A stretch of DNA of 10,749 bases from a bacterium (lineage in GTDB: Bacteria; Actinomycetota; Acidimicrobiia; Acidimicrobiales; Ilumatobacteraceae): contig JAPOIQ010000015.1 of the NCBI GenBank assembly GCA_029978815.1, forward strand, positions 1-10,749, written 5' to 3'. Below the pieces are notes generated by a model. It was given only the letters and a program-made list of their open reading frames with translations, had not been told where the DNA came from and searched no databases. Both the position numbers and the translations under genes were made by a program. How positions within the stretch are numbered: the stretch's first letter is position 1; each line of letters opens with the position of its first letter. Below are positions 1 through 9,996 of this stretch, one piece after another.

Positions 1-1
1 C

Positions 2-505
2 CGCCAACTAGATGCTTACGATCTGCTCCTCATCGAACAACCCCTCGACACCGACGACCTGCTCGGCCACCGTGATCTTGCGACCGCAATTGAAACGCCG
101 GTGTGTCTTGACGAATCGATTGAATCGTTCACTCAGGCAGAGGATGCTATTGCCATCGGGGCTGCGGAAATTATCAACATCAAGCCCGGAAGGGTCGGCG
201 GTTATCTCGAAGCGGTCCGAATCCACGACCTCTGCGTCGCAAATGAGATACCGGTCTGGTGTGGAGGAATGCTCGAGACCGGTATCGGACGCGCGGCAAA
301 CTGCGCCCTTGCCGCTCTTGCCGGCTTCGTTTTGCCGGGCGATATCTCGGCGTCTCGTCGCTTCTATTCTCGAGACATCGTCCTCGACCCGATTGAAGTT
401 GAAGCGGGCGAAGTGGCGGTACCAACTGCACCGGGACTCGGGTACGACCTCGATGTTGACTTCCTCGACTCAATCACCACATCGGTGCAACATCTCTCAT
501 TGTGA
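2..505 (+). CDS. menC: o-succinylbenzoate synthase-like enolase-superfamily protein, C-terminal part (5' end outside window)
   Basis: Only the last 167 residues are present; the reading frame is open from base 2 to a TGA stop, so the gene begins before the window. The fragment is the C-terminal half of a muconate-lactonizing-type enolase-superfamily barrel. Visible motifs are IEQP (Glu at fragment residue 12), LDES (Asp37), NIKPGRVGG (Lys61) and GGMLETGIGR (about 81-90). The 25- and 24-residue spacings between Glu, Asp and Lys match the metal ligands and catalytic Lys of the OSBS/N-acylamino-acid racemase group as I know it. The first metal ligand and the other catalytic Lys lie upstream of the window. 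OSBS dehydrates SHCHC to o-succinylbenzoate in menaquinone synthesis, in the cytoplasm. Relatives in the same group racemise N-acylamino acids, and the fragment alone cannot separate the two. The following gene starts 24 bp downstream on the same strand, probably in the same transcript. Confidence 0.85.
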   Translation, partial: RQLDAYDLLLIEQPLDTDDLLGHRDLATAIETPVCLDESIESFTQAEDAIAIGAAEIINIKPGRVGGYLEAVRIHDLCVANEIPVWCGGMLETGIGRAANCALAALAGFVLPGDISASRRFYSRDIVLDPIEVEAGEVAVPTAPGLGYDLDVDFLDSITTSVQHLSL

Positions 506-529
506 CCGAGCGCCGGGTAATCTCACGGC

Positions 530-946
530 GTGAGTTTCCCCTTTCTCTCCCCTGAGTGGATCGACGCAGCACGAGAAATCCGCGAGCGATATGCCCCAGA
601 GACTGCGCCGATTGAGATTGCGGTCAAGGTCAACCAGATCGTTACTGACGTCCCGTTTGGCGACGGCGAGCTCTACGCCCATATCGACACCTCGAGCGGT
701 GATGTCGACCTTGATCTCGGGCACCTCGACGACCCCGATGCAACCATCACGTTGAGTTACGAGACAGCCCGTGCCCTTCTTGTCGAGCGTGATCCTGCGA
801 AAGCAATGCAAGCGTTCATGTCTGGGGGAATTCAGGTTGAGGGAGACCTCATGAAGGTGATGGCGATGCAGGCGACGACACCGCAAGATGAGCTTGCTCT
901 TGCCGTCGCAGAGGAAATACTCGCGATCACTGATCTCGAAGGCTGA
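530..946 (+). CDS. SCP2 sterol-binding domain family protein
   Basis: A 138-residue acidic cytoplasmic protein, about the size of a single SCP-2 domain. It has no signal peptide and no membrane segment. The order of elements fits the SCP2 fold: an N-terminal helix (LSPEWIDAAREIRERY), beta strands around residues 25-75 (VKVNQIVTDVPFG, YAHIDTSSGDVDLDLG, ATITLSYETARALLV), then the characteristic RDPAKAMQAFMSGGIQVEGD segment and the LMKVMAMQ helix. SCP2 domains bind lipids or acyl-CoA in a hydrophobic tunnel, and the actual ligand here is unknown. The start is GTG; I see no strong Shine-Dalgarno sequence. It lies 24 bp after the menC-like gene on the same strand and probably shares its transcript. 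It converges on the PASTA pseudokinase gene with only 18 bp between the stop codons and no convincing terminator hairpin. Confidence 0.85.
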   Translation: MSFPFLSPEWIDAAREIRERYAPETAPIEIAVKVNQIVTDVPFGDGELYAHIDTSSGDVDLDLGHLDDPDATITLSYETARALLVERDPAKAMQAFMSGGIQVEGDLMKVMAMQATTPQDELALAVAEEILAITDLEG

Positions 947-964
947 ACCTCACTCAGGCTGCAG

Positions 965-3040
965 TCACGCTGCGACGATGTCGACCTGGGTGCCGTTCGG
1001 AAACTCGTCTCCGGGCGTCGGACGCTCACCATCAATCGTGATCTCCTCAACATCGCCATCCGCCGCTCCCAGTATGAGTTCGACAGTGAAGCCTGCGTCG
1101 GTGAGCAGTTGTTGGACATCTTCAAAGCTCGAGTTTGCAGGTACCGACGGGAAAGCGATGAGATTTGGCCCGAGCGATACCGCAACCTCGAGGACCCCGC
1201 CGCGCTCAAGGAACTCTCCAGGTTGAGGCGACTGCGAGAGAATAAGCCCAGTTTCAGTTTCGTCGTCATACACCTCTTCGACCTCAACGATGCGAAGTCC
1301 GGTGCCGACGAGTTGAGCCCTTGCCACTCCAACGATGAGGCCGACGATATTTGGAACCTCACGCGGTGCGGGTCCACCTGAAAGGACTAACCGAATAAGG
1401 GTTCCTGGTTCGACCGAGTCGCCAGCTTGGATTGCTGGGTCATCAGGAATTTCCCAGCTAATCACTTCCCCAATTTCGATCACTTCGTTGTACACAATTT
1501 CAGTGAAGGGTTGAAACCCAGCGCTGTCGAGGATGTCAAGTGCATCAGCGCCTTGCATTGCAGTCACCTCGGGGAGTTCTCGCAAGATCGGCCCTTCACT
1601 CACGACAAGAGTGAAGATTCCTCCTTCGCGCAATTGTTCCCCTGCCCCCGGATTCGTGCGGATCACGGCGCCTGCAGTCGGTTGATCATCGGAACGTTCC
1701 GTTGTGACCGACACCTCCCATGCAAAAGGGGTGACGATGTTCAATGCTTCAGCCTGGGCGACCCCTGAGAGAGCTGGCACCTCATACACCGGTGTTGCGA
1801 GAAGCACACGAGCCGCAAGCACTCCAACGACGACCGCAACAAGTGCCGCAACCGGAACGACCCATCGCGGGCGACGAGCGGTTGCTGTACGGGCTGGTGA
1901 AGGAACCGCCTGCGCAGGAGAAGCGACTGTCAACCGGCCAGCGCTCTCACCCTCCTGAGCGGGCTTTGATGCAATTGTCGTCGAGGCGCCACCTGTCGTG
2001 AGTTCATCCGCGTCGAACGAACCATCTGCATCTGTGGTTGACGCCTCGTGTGGCTCTGATGGTTGTGGTTGTGAAGGAGTCGTAAGTGATGCGGGTGGCG
2101 TAACGTCTCTCTCTGCTGGCTCGCTCTCAGGTTCCACCACTGTCTCTGGCTCAAACGACATGACAAGAGGGAGGGGCTCAGGTCGAGGAAGGCGACGAGC
2201 GACGCCGACGAACTCCAACCCGAGTTCAACCGCGCTGGCGCGTTCATCAACAGTCGGTCGTGCTGCGTGCTCAAGCACCTGAGCAAGCGGACCCAAATCA
2301 GCCGTGACCGGAAGGAGTCGGCCAATCCTTGCGCGGAGCGTCGCTGCCGCGGAGTCGGTGGAAAACGGCACCGTTCCGGTGAGCGCCTCGACCAAGACAA
2401 GACCGAGCCCGTAGATATCTGAAAGCGATGTTGCGGGCTTACCTTCCGCTACTTCCGGAGCGGTGTACAGCACCATGTGGTTCTCTGGTCCACCGTCAAG
2501 CGACCACAGGGCGCTGTGCATCGGAGCGGCAAGTCCAAGGTCAACAAGTCGTGCCCGACCGTCTGCGCCAAACACGATCTTGGAGGGAGTTACCTCACCA
2601 TGAACCTGTCCCTGACGATGCGCTTCGGCAAGCCCATGACAGAGGTCGAGACCCAGTTGCAACGCTTGGGAATACGACAAGCGGCGCCCGCGGTCGAGAA
2701 TGTCCCGAAGGCTGCCGCCCTCTAGACGTTCGGTAACAACATATGCAGTCGGCGGACTCCCATCGCTTCGCTCGTGCACACCCCAGTCAAAAATCGCAAT
2801 CAAGTTTGGGTGAGACACGAGGGCTGCCGACGACATTGCCGTCCTGAATGAGTGAACAAATCCCGGCGAAGTCATGATCCGACGGCGAATTAATCTGACG
2901 AGAACTGGGCGCTGGTCACGTTCGTCCCACGCGTCAGCGATCGAAACAGCCGAGCCCTTCGCAATAAACGATTTCAGCCGATAGCGGCCACCAACGAGTT
3001 CGTTCAGTCGAGTTTCTGGTTCGAGGGGATCAATTTCCAC
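965..3040 (-). CDS. Membrane PASTA-domain protein with a Ser/Thr protein-kinase-like (probable pseudokinase) domain
   Basis: 691 residues from a GTG start. Residues about 17-285 form a protein-kinase-like domain. Residues about 290-390 are a Ser/Thr/Pro/Glu-rich linker, about 393-415 one transmembrane helix after an Arg-rich stretch, and about 417-691 four PASTA repeats (starting near 417, 485, 558 and 627). The architecture is that of PknB/Stk1 receptors that sense peptidoglycan or lipid II. Catalytic residues are not canonical. The VAIK Lys is Arg49 (VLVRLI), HRDxKPxN reads HGEVTPSK (147-154), and the glycine loop is AKGSAVS. The DFG position is DLG (167-169), and APE (194-196) and the structural Asp208 remain. 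The fold therefore looks kept and phosphotransfer lost or strongly altered. By the positive-inside rule the kinase-like domain is cytoplasmic and the PASTA repeats are outside. It is divergent from a small membrane protein gene about 70 bp away. Calling it an active kinase would not be supported. Confidence 0.88.
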   Translation of the reverse strand: MEIDPLEPETRLNELVGGRYRLKSFIAKGSAVSIADAWDERDQRPVLVRLIRRRIMTSPGFVHSFRTAMSSAALVSHPNLIAIFDWGVHERSDGSPPTAYVVTERLEGGSLRDILDRGRRLSYSQALQLGLDLCHGLAEAHRQGQVHGEVTPSKIVFGADGRARLVDLGLAAPMHSALWSLDGGPENHMVLYTAPEVAEGKPATSLSDIYGLGLVLVEALTGTVPFSTDSAAATLRARIGRLLPVTADLGPLAQVLEHAARPTVDERASAVELGLEFVGVARRLPRPEPLPLVMSFEPETVVEPESEPAERDVTPPASLTTPSQPQPSEPHEASTTDADGSFDADELTTGGASTTIASKPAQEGESAGRLTVASPAQAVPSPARTATARRPRWVVPVAALVAVVVGVLAARVLLATPVYEVPALSGVAQAEALNIVTPFAWEVSVTTERSDDQPTAGAVIRTNPGAGEQLREGGIFTLVVSEGPILRELPEVTAMQGADALDILDSAGFQPFTEIVYNEVIEIGEVISWEIPDDPAIQAGDSVEPGTLIRLVLSGGPAPREVPNIVGLIVGVARAQLVGTGLRIVEVEEVYDDETETGLILSQSPQPGEFLERGGVLEVAVSLGPNLIAFPSVPANSSFEDVQQLLTDAGFTVELILGAADGDVEEITIDGERPTPGDEFPNGTQVDIVAA

Positions 3041-3109
3041 AGCGCCAAGACGCTATCTCGTATTGACCTGCGGTTGGGGTCGAGCTCAGATTGGTGGCAC
3101 GATATTGAA
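3041..3109. promoter_or_regulatory. Divergent intergenic region between PASTA pseudokinase and Ig-like protein genes
   Basis: This 69-bp interval separates the two divergent starts (3040 and 3110) and must hold, or lie close to, both promoters. I cannot assign convincing -35/-10 hexamers on either strand or see a Shine-Dalgarno sequence before either start. The assignment is by position only. Confidence 0.4.
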
Positions 3110-5696
<2,587 letters not shown>

Positions 5697-5732
5697 GAGA
5701 CGAGTGTAGAGAGAACCCGGCAGCCGCAACGG

Positions 5733-6749
5733 CTATGCGCCGAGTACCAATTTGGCAGCAGATGCCTGGTCTTGCACACGCAACGAGATGTCATGCAATG
5801 ACTGGCAAATTTCTTCCGCAACGCCTGGCGAGTACGACGCAAGGCCGCTTTGCGGTGAAAGAAGGCTTTGTGCTCGAAGCATTCCTGGGTCTGTTCCTCG
5901 CTGCACCATCTTGCACCAAATTCCACTGAGTGCTTTCCAAGAACGGCTCGCTGACACCCCCACCGGACCTTCAGTACCAACTGCGCCCCAAGCGATTCGG
6001 CCGCCGTTTTGCATGAACCTGTCAAGGTACCCACTCACTTCAACCACCGCTTCGGTCGCAGGCATGGAGAGCACCTGTGGGCCGGCTTCAAGGAGGGACG
6101 GCCAATCGGCTTCAAAACAACAGTGCAATCCGACCACGCCAAATGTTTGAGCGGATGCCATCACACCAGAGAGCATGTCTGCGACCACATCTGGAGCGAG
6201 AGGGAAATCGTTCGACATCAGGTCGACCATCAATGGCTCATCGAACACAATGAGTTGAGTCGAATTCGGAAGGACTCCTGCAAGAACTGATCCGAGCGTC
6301 GCTACGTGTTCGTTGATCGCCTGAGTTGCAACGCGAAAAGCGAGGTGAGCTGGAGCACCCGCCCGAAGCAAGGTAAGACCGAGTGTGACTGGCCCGACCA
6401 CTTGCCATTTGAATGTTCGACCGTCGACACCCATGCCGGGAGCGAGTTCAGTGAACGCTCGAAACCCGACAAAGTTGTCGGTGAGGAGGTCGGTCGTCAC
6501 CGGTGCTTCCGGGTCAAGGCGAGCAACATCGACAGCGAGGGTCCCATAAGGCCCCATTTCAATTCCAGGGACACCAACGAGCGCTTGATTGGCAAGTGAC
6601 TCTGCGCCGGAGCGACGCGGGAGCCGCGGAACGACCGGAAGGTCAAAATGTTTAACCGAGAATTCGACGGCAGCGGACGCGCTGCGATGCGGAAGGCTCC
6701 CCACCCCTAGGGTCGCTCCTGGGGCTACTCCGTCGAGTGACCTCGTCAT
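5733..6749 (-). CDS. MetE-like (cobalamin-independent methionine synthase C-terminal/UROD-like) protein
   Basis: 338 residues from an ATG, with no signal peptide or membrane segment. It resembles a single MetE C-terminal-type TIM barrel. The start GATLGVGSLPH (11-21) is the usual opening of this group, followed by FKWQVVGPVTLG (113-124), IVFDEPLM (167-174) and GLHCCFEADW (207-216) in place of the MetE His-x-Cys zinc motif (His209, Cys211). Canonical MetE is about 750 residues with two barrels, so this is not a full methionine synthase. It belongs with the short MetE-like/MtaA-type proteins that move methyl groups from or to unknown partners. The Glu ligand is not evident around 226-232 (VLSMPAT). 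The final Cys ligand of the family, expected before GLA, appears as Ser301 (SPQSGLA). Zinc binding and thiol methylation are therefore uncertain. It is the first gene of a leftward pair with ligA; why a MetE-like protein sits upstream of a DNA ligase is unclear. Confidence 0.78.
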   Translation of the reverse strand: MTRSLDGVAPGATLGVGSLPHRSASAAVEFSVKHFDLPVVPRLPRRSGAESLANQALVGVPGIEMGPYGTLAVDVARLDPEAPVTTDLLTDNFVGFRAFTELAPGMGVDGRTFKWQVVGPVTLGLTLLRAGAPAHLAFRVATQAINEHVATLGSVLAGVLPNSTQLIVFDEPLMVDLMSNDFPLAPDVVADMLSGVMASAQTFGVVGLHCCFEADWPSLLEAGPQVLSMPATEAVVEVSGYLDRFMQNGGRIAWGAVGTEGPVGVSASRSWKALSGIWCKMVQRGTDPGMLRAQSLLSPQSGLASYSPGVAEEICQSLHDISLRVQDQASAAKLVLGA

Positions 6750-6830
6750 ATCGCCATCGTTGCATGATCTGATGGGCTTTCACGACTCGTAGGTGCCCTC
6801 CGGGGCGAATACCCGACAGAATGGAGAGCG
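6750..6830. promoter_or_regulatory. Divergent intergenic region between MetE-like and membrane protein genes
   Basis: This 81-bp interval lies between the ATG starts at 6749 (minus) and 6831 (plus) and is the probable promoter region for both transcripts. TTGCAT at 6760-6765 could be a rightward -35 element, but no good -10 partner follows, so no promoter is called. Confidence 0.4.
6823..6828 (+). promoter_or_regulatory. Shine-Dalgarno sequence for the membrane protein at 6831
   Basis: GGAGAG lies just upstream of the ATG at 6831, with four bases between GGAG and the start codon. It is the clearest ribosome-binding site in the window, where most other starts have none, and it supports 6831 as the start. 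Confidence 0.6.
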
Positions 6831-7697
6831 ATGGCTGTCACGACGTCGAAACTCCCGATTCCGACCATTCTCACATGGTCGACGCGGCTCGGATGGGTGG
6901 CGACTGCGGTTGCTCTCAGCCAAGCGATTGACGGCCTTAACACCGGTCTCACCGCCACGATTTCAACGTGGCTTCTCTGGGTGACTGGAGCGGTTGCCGT
7001 TTTTGTCGGCTCTCCATTGACCTTGACGTTGGCCCGTACGACGCTCCCTCTCAGCATTCCAGTCGCTGTCGTCCTGCTCATCGCAGGAGCGAATGTCCCA
7101 CTCAGCACGGTCGGCCTCGTCGCCTCGCTCATTGCCTCGTACTCGGTCTTTACGGCGGAGGTCGGCCAACGCTGGGTGCAATTTGCCGCCTATGGGGCAG
7201 AACGGCGATTCCCGTTGCGCGCTCCGCTTGGATTCGCTCTTCCCGCTGTCATGTTGTGGGTTCTGGTCGCAGTTCTCGCGTCGTATGCGGTGGTTTCTGC
7301 TGAGGGCTCTCAAACGGCACTCGCCGTTGTGCTCGGTGCGATTGCCGCTGCGCTCGCTGCACTCGGATCAACTCGCTGGCACAGACTTTCCTGCCGGTGG
7401 CTTGTCCTCGTGCCTGCCGGTGTCGTGATCCACGATCCGCTCGTCTTGATGGAAACAGCAATGTGGCGTTCACATGTGGTGTCTGGGGCAACCCTCGCTC
7501 CCGCAGAGACCGAGGCTGCAGATCTCACTGGACCAGCAACTGGCCCTGCCTTGGAAATTTCGTTGCGCTCGAGCGAGACAGTTGTGTTGGCAGCGGGACG
7601 AAAAACACCAGAAGGCCGCGCTCTTCATCTCACCGCAGCGTTGATTGCCCCTAGCCGGCCTGGAGCCGCGCTCGAGGCACTGATGTCATCTCGCTGA
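6831..7697 (+). CDS. Multi-span membrane protein with cytoplasmic-type C-terminal domain, function unknown
   Basis: 288 residues from an ATG with a good ribosome-binding site. Hydrophobic segments lie around 15-32 (weaker), 46-66, 73-88, 91-107, 133-155 and 162-180, so four to six membrane spans. After the last span a soluble region of about 100 residues begins with the striking WLVLVPAGVVIHDPLVLMET (190-209), then a Pro/Ala-rich stretch and a beta-rich end with SLRSSETVVLAAGRK. A short loop, QRWVQFAAYGAERRFPLR (113-130), is basic and probably cytoplasmic. I do not recognise a named family. The ordering of spans and the PAG-VIHDPL motif resemble conserved unannotated acidimicrobial membrane proteins from memory. 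It stands alone, divergent from the MetE-like gene (81 bp between starts) and convergent with mnmA (16 bp between stops), so it has its own promoter and no operon partner to suggest a role. Confidence 0.82.
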   Translation: MAVTTSKLPIPTILTWSTRLGWVATAVALSQAIDGLNTGLTATISTWLLWVTGAVAVFVGSPLTLTLARTTLPLSIPVAVVLLIAGANVPLSTVGLVASLIASYSVFTAEVGQRWVQFAAYGAERRFPLRAPLGFALPAVMLWVLVAVLASYAVVSAEGSQTALAVVLGAIAAALAALGSTRWHRLSCRWLVLVPAGVVIHDPLVLMETAMWRSHVVSGATLAPAETEAADLTGPATGPALEISLRSSETVVLAAGRKTPEGRALHLTAALIAPSRPGAALEALMSSR

Positions 7698-7713
7698 CGG
7701 CCGCTTGGTGATC

Positions 7714-8778
7714 TCAGAGCGGAGAGTGTTGCGCAATGCCGCCGCCGATCACCCACGTGTTCGTCGAGTCGTACAGCACAACACTTTGGCCCGGCGCAAT
7801 TCGGGTTGACCGCAGTCCCCAGTCAATCTGAACCTGTCGGTCACCAATTGACGTCACATGACATGGCCGAGGGTCACCATGAGCACTCGTCTGTGCCAAG
7901 GCGTCGCCTTCAAAGGTCTCATCAACCCACGTCATCGAGTGAACAATCTGAGAGCGCACCAATAGGTCATCTGCATCGCCAACGATGACGGTCGGTTGGT
8001 CGCTTGATGCGTCAACACCGATCACATAGCGAACGGGGCCACCGCCTGGCACCCCGAGACCTCGGCGTTGACCGAGTGTCACCATCTCGACTGATGGAAC
8101 TTCACCAACTTGAGTGCCTTCGCGGTCGACAACACGCGCAGTTCGAAGAGGAATTCTGTTACCAAGGAACGTTTCTCGGCCATCAGCACGGCTAATGAAA
8201 CAGACATCTTGGCTATCGGGTTTTCCTGCAGTCCGAAGGCCGAGGCGGGCTGCATGGGCACGAACCTCCCCTTTCGTCATATGACCGATCGGAAAACTCG
8301 TGTGGGCAAGCCCTTCTGCTGTCACCATGTGCAATACATAGCTCTGGTCTTTTGCGAGGTCTGCGCCGCGCTCGAGGCGTAGGCGTCCGCTCTCATGGGA
8401 ACCGATTCGCGCGTGGTGACCGGTTGCGACTGCATCAAAGCCGAGTTCGTCTGCTCGCTCCGCGAGTCGCTCGAATTTCAGATGGCGGTTACATTCGATG
8501 CACGGGTTTGGGGTGATCCCTTGTTGATGAGCCTCGACGTACGGTTGAACGACATGCTCGTCGAATTCGTCAGAGAAATTGAAGACGACGTGCTCGATGC
8601 CAATCTGCTGGGCAACCCGTCTCGCATCGTCGACGTCGGACACACTGCAGCATCCGGTATCGCTCTCGCCTCCCCACAGACGCATTGTCACTCCAACAAC
8701 ATCATGCCCCTGTTCGTGTAAGAGGGCGGCCGCTACCGATGAATCAACACCACCGCTCATACCGATCATGACTCGCAT
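7714..8778 (-). CDS. mnmA: tRNA-specific 2-thiouridylase MnmA
   Basis: MnmA adenylates C2 of uridine 34 in tRNA Lys, Glu and Gln and replaces the oxygen with sulfur relayed from a cysteine desulfurase. With the ATG at 8778 the protein has 354 residues, the normal family length. Motifs include the PP-loop MIGMSGGVDSS (residues 4-14), the first catalytic Cys in TPNPCIECNRHLKF (Cys93), ATGHHAR (about 118-124), KDQSYVLH (about 143-150) and the second catalytic Cys in KPDSQDVCFI (Cys193). A beta-barrel C-terminal region begins near GQRRGLGVPGG. The frame is open up to a possible start at 8829, but that would overlap the desulfurase gene by 52 bases and add 17 residues unlike the family. The ATG at 8778 overlaps the upstream TGA by one base (TGATG), pointing to translational coupling with the sulfur donor gene. 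Confidence 0.97.
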   Translation of the reverse strand: MRVMIGMSGGVDSSVAAALLHEQGHDVVGVTMRLWGGESDTGCCSVSDVDDARRVAQQIGIEHVVFNFSDEFDEHVVQPYVEAHQQGITPNPCIECNRHLKFERLAERADELGFDAVATGHHARIGSHESGRLRLERGADLAKDQSYVLHMVTAEGLAHTSFPIGHMTKGEVRAHAARLGLRTAGKPDSQDVCFISRADGRETFLGNRIPLRTARVVDREGTQVGEVPSVEMVTLGQRRGLGVPGGGPVRYVIGVDASSDQPTVIVGDADDLLVRSQIVHSMTWVDETFEGDALAQTSAHGDPRPCHVTSIGDRQVQIDWGLRSTRIAPGQSVVLYDSTNTWVIGGGIAQHSPL

Positions 8779-9965
8779 CACACACGCTGCTTTCGTGCTG
8801 CTCGTCGCTCGCGCAGAAGGCTGATGCATCGGGTGATTTCGGTTATCGCACGGTCGATGTCTCGAGACGAGGTGGAGTGCCCAAGTGACAGACGGAGGGC
8901 TCCACGGCGAAGTTCAGCAGAAAGACCAATCGCGGAAAGCACATGAGATGACTCCATTGCCCCACTCGCACAAGCCGATGCGGCACTTGCATACACATCA
9001 GCTTCGTCAAGCATGAACAGTAACGCCTCGCTATCGAGGTCACTCAGGCAAATGTGCGCGATGCCGGGAACCGTGTGCTCGCGAGAAACGGTTTCGACAA
9101 CACCTTCAATCTGCACCAATGCGTCGAGCAGTTCATTCCGAAGGGAGAGCACACGTTGCGACATCACATCACGCTCTGAAGTCGTTTTCTCAAGGGCGGT
9201 GGCTGCTCCAACTGCTCCTGCGACGTCGATCGTTCCGGAGCGCCGTCCGCGTTCTTGGCCTCCACCGAGCAGTAACGGCTCAGGTGTTGCACCATTGCTC
9301 ACAACTGTTAACCCCACACCCTTTGGGCCACCGAATTTGTGAGCACTCAGCGAAAGAAGGTCAACATGCCGGGCGATCTGTGACAACTCGACCCAGCAGG
9401 CGGCTTGTACTGCATCAGTGTGTAGCCATGCCTCTGGTGCAACTTCGCGAACCACTGCAGCCACCGCGGCAATGTCGTTGATTGACCCAACTTCATTGTT
9501 CACTGCCATCACCGAAACAACGGCAATGTGCTGCCCCGATGAGATCACGCCGTCGAGTACCTGTCTAAGGGTGTCGATATCGACCTGGCCATCCCGGGTT
9601 ACCGAAACGGTGACACCCCCATGATGCAGAACCGGGTCGAGTACCGCATGATGTTCGATCGATGAACAAACCGCTATGCCACCACGAGATCGAACAGAGC
9701 CCGAAATCGCATAGTTGTCTGATTCGGTGCCACCACCGGTGAACACCACATCACCTGCGTTCACACCAAGAGATGCCGCAATCACTTCACGCGCCTCATC
9801 GACAGCTTGGCGCGTAACACGAGCCGCCCGATGGCTCCCACTCGGATTTGCAAAATGGGTCTCTTGCCACGGGCGCATTGCGTCAACAACCTCAGGATGC
9901 ATCGAGGTCGTTGCTGCATGGTCAAGATATGTCGACGTCACGTCCACACCCATCAGGCTAGACAC
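8778..9965 (-). CDS. iscS: Cysteine desulfurase (IscS/NifS family)
   Basis: A PLP enzyme that takes sulfur from cysteine as an enzyme-bound persulfide, leaving alanine. The 395-residue frame (GTG at 9965) contains YLDHAATT (13-20), GGGTESDN (77-84), SIEHHAVLD (His105), VNNEVG (155-160), HTDAVQA (Asp184), the PLP Lys in SLSAHKFGGPKG (Lys210), QERGRRSGT (237-245) and the persulfide-forming Cys in SAASACASG (Cys332). The Cys loop is of the longer, group I (IscS/NifS) kind. An ATG at 9953 is an equally likely start, shortening it by four residues, and would move the 11-bp repeat fully upstream of the gene. The one-base overlap with mnmA makes tRNA thiolation its most likely main task. Supply of sulfur for Fe-S clusters is also possible, and no Fe-S scaffold gene is visible nearby. 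Confidence 0.96.
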   Translation of the reverse strand: MSSLMGVDVTSTYLDHAATTSMHPEVVDAMRPWQETHFANPSGSHRAARVTRQAVDEAREVIAASLGVNAGDVVFTGGGTESDNYAISGSVRSRGGIAVCSSIEHHAVLDPVLHHGGVTVSVTRDGQVDIDTLRQVLDGVISSGQHIAVVSVMAVNNEVGSINDIAAVAAVVREVAPEAWLHTDAVQAACWVELSQIARHVDLLSLSAHKFGGPKGVGLTVVSNGATPEPLLLGGGQERGRRSGTIDVAGAVGAATALEKTTSERDVMSQRVLSLRNELLDALVQIEGVVETVSREHTVPGIAHICLSDLDSEALLFMLDEADVYASAASACASGAMESSHVLSAIGLSAELRRGALRLSLGHSTSSRDIDRAITEITRCISLLRERRAARKQRV

Positions 9966-9984
9966 GTTGTCGCCACGTTGTCGC
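9963..9984. repeat. Perfect 11-bp tandem direct repeat between divergent genes
   Basis: The unit CACGTTGTCGC occurs twice head-to-tail (9963-9973 and 9974-9984), filling most of the short space between the start of the desulfurase gene (9965 or 9953) and the methyltransferase gene (9997). On the minus strand each copy contains a GTG: the one at 9965 can start the desulfurase, while the copy at 9976 is 11 bases away and out of frame. A period of 11 bp is close to one DNA helical turn, which would suit two protein-binding half-sites on one face, but a recent slippage duplication would look the same. Confidence 0.9.
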
Positions 9985-9996
9985 TAACTTGCAAGT

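Noticed and set aside
936..968. Possible terminator hairpin between the convergent SCP2 and PASTA pseudokinase genes
   Set aside because: The repeated AGGCTG elements are direct rather than inverted, and the only inverted match (CTGA/TCAG) is four bases with no T-tract.
3074..3109. TTG start for the Ig-like membrane protein
   Set aside because: It is possible but adds 12 uncharacteristic residues and shrinks the divergent promoter region; the GTG at 3110 fits better, though neither has a ribosome-binding site.
5733..6749. Annotation as methionine synthase MetE
   Set aside because: The protein has less than half of the MetE length, only one barrel, and lacks evident Glu and Cys zinc ligands, so the specific enzyme name is not supported.
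8779..8829. A 17-residue N-terminal extension of MnmA
   Set aside because: It would overlap the desulfurase gene by 52 bases and adds residues absent from the family; the ATG at 8778 with the TGATG overlap places MRVMIGMSGG at the usual position.
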